DNA from: Sphingomonas taxi
GTDB lineage: Bacteria > Pseudomonadota > Alphaproteobacteria > Sphingomonadales > Sphingomonadaceae
Direction: 5' to 3'
Length of the DNA stretch: 64,000 bases
NCBI RefSeq assembly: GCF_000764535.1
Contig: NZ_CP009571.1
Span: forward strand, 1,178,001 to 1,242,000
The notes beneath the pieces were generated by a model. The model searched no databases, was not told the origin of the DNA, and saw only the letters and a program-made list of their open reading frames with translations. Within the stretch, counting starts at the first letter, position 1, and every line of letters starts with the position of its first letter. Made by a program: the position numbers and the translations under genes. This document shows positions 29,301 to 37,323 of this stretch, in pieces.

Positions 29301-29438
29301 TTCGTCTATGCCGCCGACGGCAGCGAGCAGGGCCGCATCGACGTGCCCGACCGGCCGCTGCAATTGCTGTTCGGCGGCGCCGACGGTCGCACGCTGTTCA
29401 TCCTGACCCACCACGCGCTCTACACGGCACGCCCCTGA
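26391..29438 (+). CDS. Secreted tandem beta-helix (GH55-like) protein with C-terminal propeller-like domain, second paralogue
   Basis: 1015 residues with a signal peptide (MTAKSRAARRLRPLAALLLAGAATPSLAA). It has the same order of domains as the protein at 19339-22338: a beta-helix at about 35-270, a second from about 405 (NVRDLGVTGDGSTDDTAALQRAI) and a propeller-like region from about 730 (GGFHALGGGAVDRAGKLYFVDR). The paralogues share long stretches such as QRDAAIREHE and PVGIEIDRGY, roughly two thirds identity by eye. This copy has an extra loop around FDPYNADHSGDADPK. The ATG at 26391 follows AAGGA; a GTG just before it is possible. It is upstream of a TonB receptor gene, a pairing typical of glycan-use loci. 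Confidence 0.78.
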   Translation: MTAKSRAARRLRPLAALLLAGAATPSLAATPSVSTFATAPADPRAVTVAGKGDGTADDSAAIQRAIDSVAAQGGGGLVFLPTGRYRITRTLFMRPGVRLFGVGKRRPVILLAPQTPGFQRGVGSMVFFTGTLPVRPGEPPRPPVPVPPPTSVPFDPGIADANSGTFYSAMANVDFEIGDGNPAATAVRFHAAQHAYLSHIDFHLGSGLAGIYQVGNIGQDLRFFGGRYGILTEKPSPAWQYTLLDATFEGQRDAAIREHEAGLTLVNTVFRNVPVGIEIDRGYGDWLWGKQVRFENVSQAGVVISNEGNAYTQIGFEDATAIGTPVFARFRDSGRTVAGSGARYRVRAFNYGLTVPALGATGSFATRMDAAPLARDPKRPAPAIRALPPVAAWTNVRDLGVTGDGSTDDTAALQRAIASRRVLYFPAGFYRVSDTLTLRADSVLIGLHPSLTQIVLADDSPAFRGVGSPRALLASAKGGDAIVSGLGLATGGRNPRATALLWRAGERSLVDDVKFQGGHGTFRADGSRFDPYNADHSGDADPKQRWDGQYASLWVTDGGGGTFNGLWTPSTYAAAGLVVSDTDTPGHVYQMSAEHHRRAEIVLDGVRNWEFLAPQTEEEAGESRDTVAFEIRNSRDILFANLHAYRVTRSLQGAPAAITLTGSTGIRFRNVHVNAESGFSTCDAAGCGTYLRASKYPYENAIRDITRGAEVREREFAVLDVTDAPVVAPSTAIPLTRVAGGFHALGGGAVDRAGKLYFVDRPMQRIHGWSAGEGLSVVSDAPLDAVNLAVDGSDRLMVLSSAGAAATVYSLDPRRPAAVDVLAARPAAAHPRIVLPGSLWNNGEFRDQYDPATDRFTTLAEMFARDMAIAKPREYVSPDGSLALPAFRVWQQGPADHRGWRFSDTLDTYGLITARPGTRVYLANGSEDRTYSGLVGAGGTVTDLKPFAARGGESVVAGPDGRVYVANGQVFVYAADGSEQGRIDVPDRPLQLLFGGADGRTLFILTHHALYTARP

Positions 29439-29572
29439 CGTCCTGCCGAAGCGGTACGAATCGACTTTGGTCGTAGATGCCGCGGCGCCCGTCTTTGGCT
29501 AGAATGATCGCGGTATCAGGGAATCAGACCGGTGGAGCCCGGCGCGGACCCTGCGGAAAAAGGGGATGGATG

Positions 29573-32500
29573 ATGAAGATGGTCACGCGCGATCGGCGAC
29601 GGCTTGCAGGCATTTCAGGTAACGTTACCAGCGTCGCGGCACTTGCGGTGATGCTAGTGTCGGTGCCGGCCTTCGCGCGGCCGCTGCCGCAGCAGGACCA
29701 GTCGGCGGTGCCCGATTCGACCCGTTCGGCCGACCCCGCCGCGCCCGATCAGCTGACCAAGCCGACCACCACCACCGACGGCACCGCCGACGCGCCGCAG
29801 GCCGAGGCGCCGGCGAGCGACATCGTCGTGACCGGCACGCGCATCACCGCCAACGGCTTCAACGCGCCGACCCCGACGACGGTGATCGGCGAACAGCAGA
29901 TCCAGCAGAATGCCCAGGCGAACATCTTCAACACCGTCGTGCAATTGCCCTCGCTGCAAGGATCGACCGGTGCGACGACGGGCACGTTCAGCACGTCGAG
30001 CGGCCAGCAGGGGCTGAGCTCGCTGTCGCTGCGCGGCCTCGGCACGATCCGCACCCTGACGCTGCTCGACGGACAGCGCGTCATCGGCGCCAACGTCACC
30101 GGCGTTACCGACATCAGCCAGTTCCCGCAATTGCTCATCAAGCGCGTCGACATCGTCACCGGCGGCGCCTCCGCCTCCTACGGATCGGATGCGGTCGGCG
30201 GCGTCGTCAACTTCATCACCGATACCCGCTTCACCGGCGTCAAGGGCAACCTTCAGACCGGCGTCACCACGTATGGCGACGACGGTCAGGTGCTGGCGCA
30301 GCTCGCGGTCGGCAAGGCGTTCGCGGGCGACAAGCTGCACGTCATCCTCAGTGGCGAATATGCCAAGGATCAGGGCGTCGGCCCCGGCAATTTCGGCGAG
30401 GATCTCGCCGGCAGCCGCGACTGGTATCGCGCCTCGACGCTGGTCGACACCGGCAACCGCGCCGGCGGCACGCCGCAATTCCTCTACCGCGACCATGCCC
30501 AGGCCTATCAATATACGAAATATGGCCTGATCAGCAGCGGCCCGCTGCAAGGCACCGCATTCGACTTCAACGGCAACCCCTTCCCGTTCCAGTACGGATC
30601 GAACGGCGTGCCGTCGAAGACCGCGGGCGGCAACGTCATCGGCTGCTACGTCGGCTTCTGCGTCGGCGGCGATCAGTCGGGCCATGTCGGATCGGGCACG
30701 TCGCTGCAATCGGCGCTCGAGCGGATCAACGGCTATACCCGCGTCGGCTACGACATCGCGCCGGACACGGAGCTGTACGTCACCGCCAATATCGCGCAGG
30801 TCAAGACCAGCAACCAGCCCAACCCCGGTGCCTCGAAGACCGGCCTGACCATCCAGTGTTCGAACCCCTATCTGCCCGCATCGGTCAGCGCCGCCTGCGC
30901 CGCCAACGGCATCACCACCTTCGGCTACGGCCTCAGCAACGCGATCCTGCCGAACATCAAGGTCAATACCGATCGCCGCCAGTATCGCTTCGTCGGCGGC
31001 CTGAAGGGCAAGGCCGATGTGCTCGGGTCCAACTGGACCTATGACATCTATTACGAACACGGCATCAACATCACCGACATCAACGTCGACAACATCAGCC
31101 TGAACGGCCGGTACAATCAGGCGATCAACGCGACGACGCTCAACGGCCAGATCGTCTGCGCCAATGCGACCGCGCGTGCCAACGGCTGCCAGCCGATCAA
31201 CATCTTCGGCGGCGCGGCGCCATCCGCCGCGGCGCTCGCTTATGTCGTGCCCGAGAACGGCCCGTTCCAGCATACCCGCCAGACGCAGGATGCCGCCGCG
31301 GCCAGCATCTCGGGCACGCCGATCGATTTGTGGGCGGGTCCGCTCGCGATCGCGATGGGCGTCGAATACCGGCGCGAGGCCTATCGCGTGAACGCCGATC
31401 CGTACGGCGCCGGGGTATCGGCGATCAGCCCCAATTCGGCCGACTATCCGGCCGATCCGATCCTCAACTCGACGATCGGCAGCAACTGGTACGCCGGGAA
31501 CTACAAGAACGGTTCGGGCAAATATCACGTCTACGAGAGCTTCCTCGAACTCAACCTGCCGATCCTCGACTCGGCGGCGCTGGGCAAGGCCAGCATCAAC
31601 GGCGCGGGCCGCGCGACCAAATATTCGACCTCGGGCGTCATCTACGCCTGGAAGGTCGGCGGCACCTGGGAAACGCCGCTCGATGGCCTGCGCCTGCGCG
31701 CCGTCACGTCGCGCGACGTACGTGCGCCGAACCTGTCCGAGCTGTTCGCCGCACCGACCACGACCACCGTCCCCAACTTCACCGATCCGCGCACGACGGC
31801 GGCCAATCCCAACGGGCGCCAGCTGCTCATCATCCAGAACACGATCGGCAATCCCAATCTGCGCCCCGAGACCGCGCGCAGCACCGAAGCCGGCATCGTC
31901 TATGCGCGCCCGTCCTGGCTGCCGGGGCTCAGCCTGTCGTTCGACTATTACAAGATCAAGGTCAGCGACGTCGTCTCCAGCCTGTCGGCGCAGCAGATCG
32001 TCAATCTGTGCTATATCTCGAACCTGCCGGACACCTGCGGCGCATTCAATCTCGACATCGCGCCCGGCAGCAACCAGACCGCGTTCGTCAACGTCCAGTC
32101 GTTCAACCTCGCCTCGATCAAAACCGAGGGCTTCGACATCGAGGCGAGCTACCAGTGGCGCAATCCGCTGGGCCTCGGCGGTAATTTCACGCTGCGCGGC
32201 CTCGGCACCCACGTCATCAACTTCATCACCGATCCCGGTCTGCCCGGTACCATCCCGGTCGACAGCGCCGGCGCCAATTCGGGCGCGACGCCGAGCTGGA
32301 AGTGGCTGGCGATCCAAAGCTACGACAATGACCAGTTCAGCCTGCTGCTGCAGGAGCGCTGGTTCAGCGACGGCGTGTTCGGCAATCAATATGTCGTCTG
32401 CTCAACCGCCTGCCCGGTCTCGACCGCCAACAATCCGACGATCGACTATAACAAGATGAAGGGCGCCTTCTACTTCGACATCGGCGGCTCGCTCAACGTC

Positions 32501-32653
32501 ACCAAGCAGGTCAGCATGTTCTTCAAGGTCGACAATCTGTTCGATCACGATCCCGAGGCCTCGCCGCAGACCAACACCGGCCTCGACGTCAATCCGGCGC
32601 TGTATGACACGCTGGGCCGCTTCTACCGTCTGGGTGTCCGCGCGCGGTTCTGA
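29573..32653 (+). CDS. Large TonB-dependent receptor (probable glycan/oligosaccharide uptake)
   Basis: About 1026 residues. A signal peptide ends near AFARPLP, then a low-complexity Pro/Thr-rich stretch leads to the TonB box-like DIVVTGTRI and the plug (GASASYGSDAVGGVVNFIT). The long barrel ends in YRLGVRARF, the usual terminal Phe. It has no STN domain, unlike the receptor at 6724-9105. Its position behind a secreted beta-helix enzyme suggests import of released oligosaccharides, but the ligand is not shown by the sequence. The ATG at 29573 is seven bases after AAGGGG; the ATG at 29570 is an alternative. A strong terminator follows. Confidence 0.9.
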   Translation: MKMVTRDRRRLAGISGNVTSVAALAVMLVSVPAFARPLPQQDQSAVPDSTRSADPAAPDQLTKPTTTTDGTADAPQAEAPASDIVVTGTRITANGFNAPTPTTVIGEQQIQQNAQANIFNTVVQLPSLQGSTGATTGTFSTSSGQQGLSSLSLRGLGTIRTLTLLDGQRVIGANVTGVTDISQFPQLLIKRVDIVTGGASASYGSDAVGGVVNFITDTRFTGVKGNLQTGVTTYGDDGQVLAQLAVGKAFAGDKLHVILSGEYAKDQGVGPGNFGEDLAGSRDWYRASTLVDTGNRAGGTPQFLYRDHAQAYQYTKYGLISSGPLQGTAFDFNGNPFPFQYGSNGVPSKTAGGNVIGCYVGFCVGGDQSGHVGSGTSLQSALERINGYTRVGYDIAPDTELYVTANIAQVKTSNQPNPGASKTGLTIQCSNPYLPASVSAACAANGITTFGYGLSNAILPNIKVNTDRRQYRFVGGLKGKADVLGSNWTYDIYYEHGINITDINVDNISLNGRYNQAINATTLNGQIVCANATARANGCQPINIFGGAAPSAAALAYVVPENGPFQHTRQTQDAAAASISGTPIDLWAGPLAIAMGVEYRREAYRVNADPYGAGVSAISPNSADYPADPILNSTIGSNWYAGNYKNGSGKYHVYESFLELNLPILDSAALGKASINGAGRATKYSTSGVIYAWKVGGTWETPLDGLRLRAVTSRDVRAPNLSELFAAPTTTTVPNFTDPRTTAANPNGRQLLIIQNTIGNPNLRPETARSTEAGIVYARPSWLPGLSLSFDYYKIKVSDVVSSLSAQQIVNLCYISNLPDTCGAFNLDIAPGSNQTAFVNVQSFNLASIKTEGFDIEASYQWRNPLGLGGNFTLRGLGTHVINFITDPGLPGTIPVDSAGANSGATPSWKWLAIQSYDNDQFSLLLQERWFSDGVFGNQYVVCSTACPVSTANNPTIDYNKMKGAFYFDIGGSLNVTKQVSMFFKVDNLFDHDPEASPQTNTGLDVNPALYDTLGRFYRLGVRARF

Positions 32654-32687
32654 CCTGGACTAAGCCTTTAAAGGCGTCCCCCACCTC

Positions 32688-32729
32688 CCCCGTCATGACG
32701 GACATGATCCGGCATGACGGGGCGTTTTT
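32688..32729 (+). terminator. Rho-independent terminator after the TonB receptor
   Basis: CCCCGTCATG (32688-32697) pairs perfectly with CATGACGGGG (32713-32722) and is followed by CGTTTTT. The stem sequence resembles the CGTCATGCC-type repeat found at 42798-42898, so the terminator may be built from a repeat. Confidence 0.8.
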
Positions 32730-32786
32730 GAACGCCAGCGCCCTGCGGCCAGAGGAACGACGCGACGCCCGAGCCATTGAGGGGGA

Positions 32787-33149
32787 ATGACACCCCCCAT
32801 TCCCGCTACCGGCGTCACCGTCTGGCACGACGGCAATTGTCCGTTATGCCGGCGGGAGATCGCGATGATGCGCCGGCTCGACCGTCGCGGCGCGATCACC
32901 TTCGTCGATGCGGCCGACATCGACAGCATCTGCCCGATCGACCGCGGCGCGCTGCTCGACCGGTTCCACGCCAGCGAGAACGGCACATTGCTGTCCGGCG
33001 CAGCCGCTTTCGCCGCAATGTGGCGTGCGATCCCGCTGCTGCGCCCGCTTGGCCTGCTCGCCCGCCGGCCGCTGGCGTTGCGGGTCATGGAACGGGGGTA
33101 TCGCCGCTTCATGCGTCTCCGCCCCCGGCTCCAGCGCCTGCTCCGGTGA
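32787..33149 (+). CDS. DUF393 (DCC family) thiol-disulfide oxidoreductase-like protein
   Basis: 120 residues. The DxxCPLC motif is at the N-terminus (WHDGNCPLCRREIAMMRRLDRRG), the defining feature of the DCC1-like family, and a second stretch (GAAAFAAMWRAIPLLRPLGLLARRP) matches the conserved remainder. The CxxC suggests redox activity; its partner is unknown. It ends 15 bases before the stop of the convergent DUF2252 gene. Confidence 0.88.
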   Translation: MTPPIPATGVTVWHDGNCPLCRREIAMMRRLDRRGAITFVDAADIDSICPIDRGALLDRFHASENGTLLSGAAAFAAMWRAIPLLRPLGLLARRPLALRVMERGYRRFMRLRPRLQRLLR

Positions 33150-33163
33150 TCCGACGGGCGCCG

Positions 33164-34357
33164 TCAGGCGCCCATCGCATATTGCCGGCAATGGTTGAGA
33201 TAGCCCGCCTCGTGCAGCCCGGAGAGCGCAACGACGCTCTCCCATAACCAGCCCGGCGCGTCGATCGCGCCGCGCCGGTCGGCATCGAGCACCCGCGTCC
33301 AATCGGCGCGCTCGTCCCGGCTGAGCTGCCGAGCATGCGCCTTGCCGACGACGAAGGCGAGATAATGCGCCGCCTTCACCGCCTGGCCGGCGCTGAACTG
33401 CTCGACCTCGAGCTTCAGATCCTGCGGCGAGAGTTCGCGGACGAACAGCGACCGGTCGAGCATCCGCGCCGCGACCATCCGGCTGCCGAGATGCGGCGAC
33501 AGCGCACGTGCCGCGGTCACCACCCGCACCGCCTGATCGGCCGGCATCGTCGCGCCCCGCGCCGCCGGTGCGATCGGCGCGGTCGCCTCCTTGAGGTCGA
33601 TCAGCGCATAATCCGACCGGCCCTTGGCGTTCTTCAATCCGGCAATCGCCGCGAAGCGCAACAGCCCGAGCGAGCTGCACCCCTTCATCCAATAGGCCGC
33701 ATCGACCAGCCGCACCGCGCGATCGCGATCCTTGTCGTCGAGCGCGAGGACCAGAGCGGTGACGTCGGGCTCGGCAAGCACCGTCGCGAGCGCGCCGCGC
33801 TCCTCGCCGTCGAGCGGCCAGAATTTGTCGCCGAGCGGGATCGTCGGCTCGGCGGTGCGCAACCGCTCCTTGGCGAGGTGCCGCCAGCGCCGGCCGAGCG
33901 CGCGCCGTCTGACGCTGCGCACCACCTCGGGCTCGGGGCCGCTGTCGTCGCCGCCGGGATCGCGCATCGCCCGCGCATAGCCGGTCACCATCTCCTCGAT
34001 CATATGCGCGGTCGTGACGCCGGGCAGGTCGGAGCCGCGCGCCGCGGTCGCCAGCGAGAGGCCGAGGCGGATGAGGTCGTGCGCGGGATTGCCGATCACC
34101 GCCTGGTCGAGGTCGCGGATCTGGATCGCGATCCGTCCGTCGCCGTCGTTGATCGGCCCGAGGTTGCCGAGGTGGCAATCGCCGCAGATCCAGATCGCCG
34201 GTCCTTCGGGCACGTGCCGCGATGCCCGCGACTCCGCCAGCCATTCGTAGAATTTGACCGTGTTACCCCGGACATAGGCATGGGTCGAACGCGCCATCTT
34301 CAACTTGCGCTTGGCTTCGAGAATGGCGCCGCGTTCGGCGGGACGGGGTGTCGGCAT
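33164..34357 (-). CDS. DUF2252 family protein
   Basis: 397 residues, matching the DUF2252 pattern: MARSTHAYVRGNTVKFYEWL near the start, WICGDCHLGNLGPIND and IRDLDQAVIGNPAHDLIRL. The GDCHLGN and DLD motifs look like the catalytic loop and metal-binding site of kinase-fold aminoglycoside-phosphotransferase-like proteins, so a phosphotransferase role is possible, though no substrate is known to me. The start at 34357 has AAGGA a few bases upstream; a longer frame to 34405 is open but lacks such a site. Confidence 0.85.
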   Translation of the reverse strand: MPTPRPAERGAILEAKRKLKMARSTHAYVRGNTVKFYEWLAESRASRHVPEGPAIWICGDCHLGNLGPINDGDGRIAIQIRDLDQAVIGNPAHDLIRLGLSLATAARGSDLPGVTTAHMIEEMVTGYARAMRDPGGDDSGPEPEVVRSVRRRALGRRWRHLAKERLRTAEPTIPLGDKFWPLDGEERGALATVLAEPDVTALVLALDDKDRDRAVRLVDAAYWMKGCSSLGLLRFAAIAGLKNAKGRSDYALIDLKEATAPIAPAARGATMPADQAVRVVTAARALSPHLGSRMVAARMLDRSLFVRELSPQDLKLEVEQFSAGQAVKAAHYLAFVVGKAHARQLSRDERADWTRVLDADRRGAIDAPGWLWESVVALSGLHEAGYLNHCRQYAMGA

Positions 34358-34428
34358 CGATGTCCTTCGGATCAGCAATACTATGTAACGCGCGCTGACC
34401 CGCATGGGTTACATCGGACCGGCGAATT

Positions 34429-35115
34429 TCAGGCGGTCGGGTTACCGGCGCCGAGCGGTGACGCCGCATAATCGGCCAGCAACGCGGCGGCATCGTCGTA
34501 GATCGCCACCGCACCGGCGCGCGTCAGCACCGCATCGGGGAAGCCGCCGGAGCGCACCGCGACCGCGGCCATGCCGCATTTCGCCGCCGCCTCGATGTCA
34601 TAGGGGGTGTCGCCGACGACGATCACCTCGTCGGGAGCCAGCCCGTCGAGCTTGGCGAGCGCGGTGGCGAAGATGTCCGGCGCCGGCTTGGTCTGTTCGA
34701 CGTCGTCGCCGCTGGTCGCCTCGCCGACCAACGCGCGGGCATCGAGGAGCCCGAGATAATGGTCGAGCTCTTCGCCCGACGCGGATGAGGCGAGCACGAC
34801 CTGCTGGCCGTTGCCATGAGCGTGCGCGAGCAGCGCCCGCGCGTCGGCGAAGGGTTTGGCCCGATCGAGATACTTGGTCTTGAACGCCGCGCCATGGGCG
34901 TCGCCGAGCTTCTCGACCGCGTCGTCGTCGAGATCGGGGAGCAGCGTCGGCACCAAATTGTCCGTGCCCTTGCCGATCTGGTCGTGGATCGTCTGCCGGT
35001 CGAAGCGGGCGCCGATCCCGGCGAAGGCCTCTTCCCAGGCGAGCACGTGGAAATCGTTGCTGTCGACCAGCGTGCCGTCGATGTCGAACAGAATGGCCTT
35101 GATCTGCTTGGGCAT
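34429..35115 (-). CDS. HAD-superfamily hydrolase (phosphoglycolate phosphatase-like)
   Basis: 228 residues with all HAD motifs: motif I AILFDIDGTLVDSND, motif II VVLASSASGEE, the motif III lysine in TKPAPDIF and motif IV VVGDTPYDIEAA. The cap is of the C1 helical type (residues about 20-85). Such proteins dephosphorylate small phosphorylated metabolites or sugar phosphates; the substrate is not set by the sequence. The start at 35115 (MPKQIKAILFDIDG) fits the family better than an upstream ATG. It is 71 bases from the DUF2252 start on the same strand. Confidence 0.9.
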   Translation of the reverse strand: MPKQIKAILFDIDGTLVDSNDFHVLAWEEAFAGIGARFDRQTIHDQIGKGTDNLVPTLLPDLDDDAVEKLGDAHGAAFKTKYLDRAKPFADARALLAHAHGNGQQVVLASSASGEELDHYLGLLDARALVGEATSGDDVEQTKPAPDIFATALAKLDGLAPDEVIVVGDTPYDIEAAAKCGMAAVAVRSGGFPDAVLTRAGAVAIYDDAAALLADYAASPLGAGNPTA

Positions 35116-35265
35116 GATGCGTCCGATGATTGGGGGGAAATCGGCGGCGCGATCGGCCACCACGTCCCATCGCCAACCAGCGATCGAGCGCTAACGTTCC
35201 TTTTCAGGGGCTTGTCCCCTTTTCTCGGTGCCGCGCGTTGGCCGGCATCTGAAGAGGAGACGTCC

Positions 35266-35571
35266 ATGTTTCGTTATGTGATCGCGGCAACCGCCATGAC
35301 CCTGTTCGCCGGCGGTGCCGTCGCGCAGACCGCCCAGACCGGCTCGCACAACCCCGCCGTCAAGAATGGCGCGCCGCACACGATCGCCGCCCCCGCGAAG
35401 GGCGCGAACTCCTTCACCGAGGATCAGGCACGCGGCCGTCTCGCCAAGGCCGGCTATACCGGCATCACCAAGCTGACCAAGCGCGACGGCCTGTGGCAGG
35501 GCACCGCGATGAAGGCCGGCAAGCGCGCGACCGTCATGCTCGACTACAAGGGCAACGTCACCAGCCGCTGA
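35266..35571 (+). CDS. Small exported PepSY-like protein
   Basis: 101 residues with a signal peptide (MFRYVIAATAMTLFAGGAVAQ). The mature part has one PepSY-like module: SFTEDQARGRLAKAGYTGITKLTKRDGLWQGTAMKAGKRATVMLDYKGNV, where an amphipathic helix is followed by strands. It is preceded by GAAGAGGAG and followed after 29 bases by a membrane-associated stress-type protein on the same strand. A role in the periplasm, perhaps inhibitory or binding, is a guess. Confidence 0.8.
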   Translation: MFRYVIAATAMTLFAGGAVAQTAQTGSHNPAVKNGAPHTIAAPAKGANSFTEDQARGRLAKAGYTGITKLTKRDGLWQGTAMKAGKRATVMLDYKGNVTSR

Positions 35572-35600
35572 TCGAGCCCATTGTTTTTAGGAGAGATTTC

Positions 35601-36230
35601 ATGACCCAGACCATCACGCGCCTGTTCGACGATTATGCCGACGCGACCAATGCGATCCGCGAGCTCGAAGCGATCGGCGTCCCCCACGACCATCTCAGCA
35701 TCGTCGCCAGCAATGCCGACAAGCGCCACGGCGAGCACGTCGACCAGGACGATGACAGCATCAACGATCATGGCGACGTCAGCCGCGGCGTATCGACCGG
35801 CGCCGTGCTCGGCGGTGCCGGCGGTCTGCTCGCCGGTCTCGGCCTGCTCGCCATTCCCGGCCTCGGCCCGATCGTCGCGGCCGGCTGGCTCGCCGCGACC
35901 GCAGCCGGTGCCGGCATCGGCGCGGCAGGCGGCGCAGCGACCGGCAGCATCGTCGGCGCGCTCAAGAACGCCGGCCATGACGAGAATGACGCGCACGTCT
36001 ATGCCGAGGGCGTCCGTCGCGGCGGTTCGTTGGTCAGCGCCAAGGTACCCGACGAGCTGGTGAGCGAAGCGGAAGCCGTGCTCGAGCGCAATCGCTCGGT
36101 CGACGCGCAGAGCCGCGGCGCGAGCTATCGCGAGTCCGGCTGGACCAGCTTCGACGACACCGCCCCGGCCTATACCGCCGACGAGGTGCATGAGGAGCGC
36201 GCGCGCTACACGACCGGCTCGCGCCTCTAA
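35601..36230 (+). CDS. General-stress-like protein with glycine-zipper membrane segment
   Basis: 209 residues. Residues 1-45 resemble the general stress protein 17M domain (TRLFDDYADATNAIRELEAIGVPHDHLSIV). The middle (about 75-125) is a glycine-zipper hydrophobic stretch (GAVLGGAGGLLAGLGLLAIPG, then a second segment rich in GxxxG), and the C-terminal part repeats the domain feel (VYAEGVRRGGSLVSAKVPDELVSEAEAVL). The tail is charged. A GGAGAG site precedes the ATG. Proteins of this shape are induced under osmotic or general stress in alphaproteobacteria (family knowledge). A strong terminator follows. Confidence 0.82.
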   Translation: MTQTITRLFDDYADATNAIRELEAIGVPHDHLSIVASNADKRHGEHVDQDDDSINDHGDVSRGVSTGAVLGGAGGLLAGLGLLAIPGLGPIVAAGWLAATAAGAGIGAAGGAATGSIVGALKNAGHDENDAHVYAEGVRRGGSLVSAKVPDELVSEAEAVLERNRSVDAQSRGASYRESGWTSFDDTAPAYTADEVHEERARYTTGSRL

Positions 36231-36238
36231 TAACCCCG

Positions 36239-36275
36239 CCGCTCCCGCCGACAACGGGCGGGAGCGGTACTTTTT
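36239..36275 (+). terminator. Strong Rho-independent terminator
   Basis: An 11-bp perfect stem, CCGCTCCCGCC (36239-36249) with GGCGGGAGCGG (36257-36267), has a 7-base loop and is followed by TACTTTTT. It ends the two-gene stress unit. Confidence 0.92.
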
Positions 36276-36382
36276 GCGCAGATCGTCACGCGCCCTGCCG
36301 CTTCTTGGTGGCTTGTTAAGTCCGGCTGTGGTTGATCGTCCTTCGTCCGCCTACAATTGTCGAAAGCGGCTGATGGGGTGGT

Positions 36383-37309
36383 ATGCTGAGCCTAGTGTTG
36401 TGGACGACGGTATCGGCACTGGCCCCTGCGCCCGTGATGCAGGACGTCGCCCTCCCCGCTGATCCCGTCGCGACCCCGCTGATCGCGCCCCTGCCCGTCC
36501 AGACCGCGGTGCCGGCACCCGAGCCTGCACAGGACACCCGCCGCGTCGAGCCGACGATCACCGATTCCGCCGACATCGTCGTCACCGCACGGGAGAATTC
36601 CGCCAAGATCGACCCGCTGCGCGCACTCAACGAGCGCTCGTTCGAGGCGACCGAGGCCGTCGACAAGGCGCTCGTTGCGCCGATCGCGCGCGCCTATAAG
36701 AAGACCGCGCCCAAGCCGTTCCGCGACGGCGTCCACAACGTGCTGTACAATCTGCGCGAGCCGGTCGTGTTCATCAATTTCCTGCTCCAGCACAAGATCG
36801 GCAAGGCGGTCGAGACGGTCGGCCGCTTCGGCATCAACACGACGATCGGCCTGCTCGGCGCCTTCGACATCGCCAAGCGCAAGCCCTTCAAACTTCCCCG
36901 CCGCGGCAACGGCTTCGCCGATACGCTCGGCTTCTACGGCGTGCCGCCGGGACCGTTCATGTTCCTGCCGCTGGTCGGCCCGACGACGGTGCGCGACCTG
37001 ATCGGTGGCGGCGTCGACCGGCTCGTCCTGCCGATCGCCGCGGGCCGCCGCGTGACCAGGCCCGCCTTCGTCATCCCCGCTGCGGTGCTCGGCGTGCTGG
37101 ATCATCGCTCCGAGTTCGACGACACGCTGCGCACGCTGCACGAAGACGCCGCCGATCCCTACGCCAATACCCGCACCTTCTACCTGCAGCGCCGCCAGGC
37201 CGAGATCGACCATCTCCGCGGCCGCGGTACCGGCAGTTCGAGCCCGATGTCCGAAGCGCCCAAGGCCCCGATCGACGAGCGCGGCCGCGAGATGAAGACG
37301 GCGCCGTGA
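36383..37309 (+). CDS. mlaA: MlaA/VacJ-family outer-membrane phospholipid-trafficking protein lacking a lipobox
   Basis: 308 residues. The MlaA core spans about 80-270: DPLRALNERSFEATEAVDKALVAPIARAYKK, NLREPVVFINFLLQH, FGINTTIGLLGAFDIA, FADTLGFYGVPPGPFMFLPLVGPTTVRD. MlaA normally is a lipoprotein that removes misplaced phospholipids from the outer leaflet. Here the N-terminus (MLSLVLWTTVSALAPAPVM) has no cysteine, so lipidation is not expected. Instead there is a Pro-rich spacer and SADIVVTAREN, which looks like the TonB-box region of receptors. No other mla genes are close. The C-terminal extension (from about 275) is polar. Confidence 0.85.
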   Translation: MLSLVLWTTVSALAPAPVMQDVALPADPVATPLIAPLPVQTAVPAPEPAQDTRRVEPTITDSADIVVTARENSAKIDPLRALNERSFEATEAVDKALVAPIARAYKKTAPKPFRDGVHNVLYNLREPVVFINFLLQHKIGKAVETVGRFGINTTIGLLGAFDIAKRKPFKLPRRGNGFADTLGFYGVPPGPFMFLPLVGPTTVRDLIGGGVDRLVLPIAAGRRVTRPAFVIPAAVLGVLDHRSEFDDTLRTLHEDAADPYANTRTFYLQRRQAEIDHLRGRGTGSSSPMSEAPKAPIDERGREMKTAP

Positions 37310-37323
37310 GGCGGTCACCCTTG

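Noticed and set aside
29654-32389. A 911-codon open frame antisense to the TonB receptor
   Set aside because: It runs opposite the receptor, has the biased Arg/Ala/Asp composition of a high-GC antisense frame and shows no domain motif. The receptor frame has a signal peptide, plug and C-terminal Phe.
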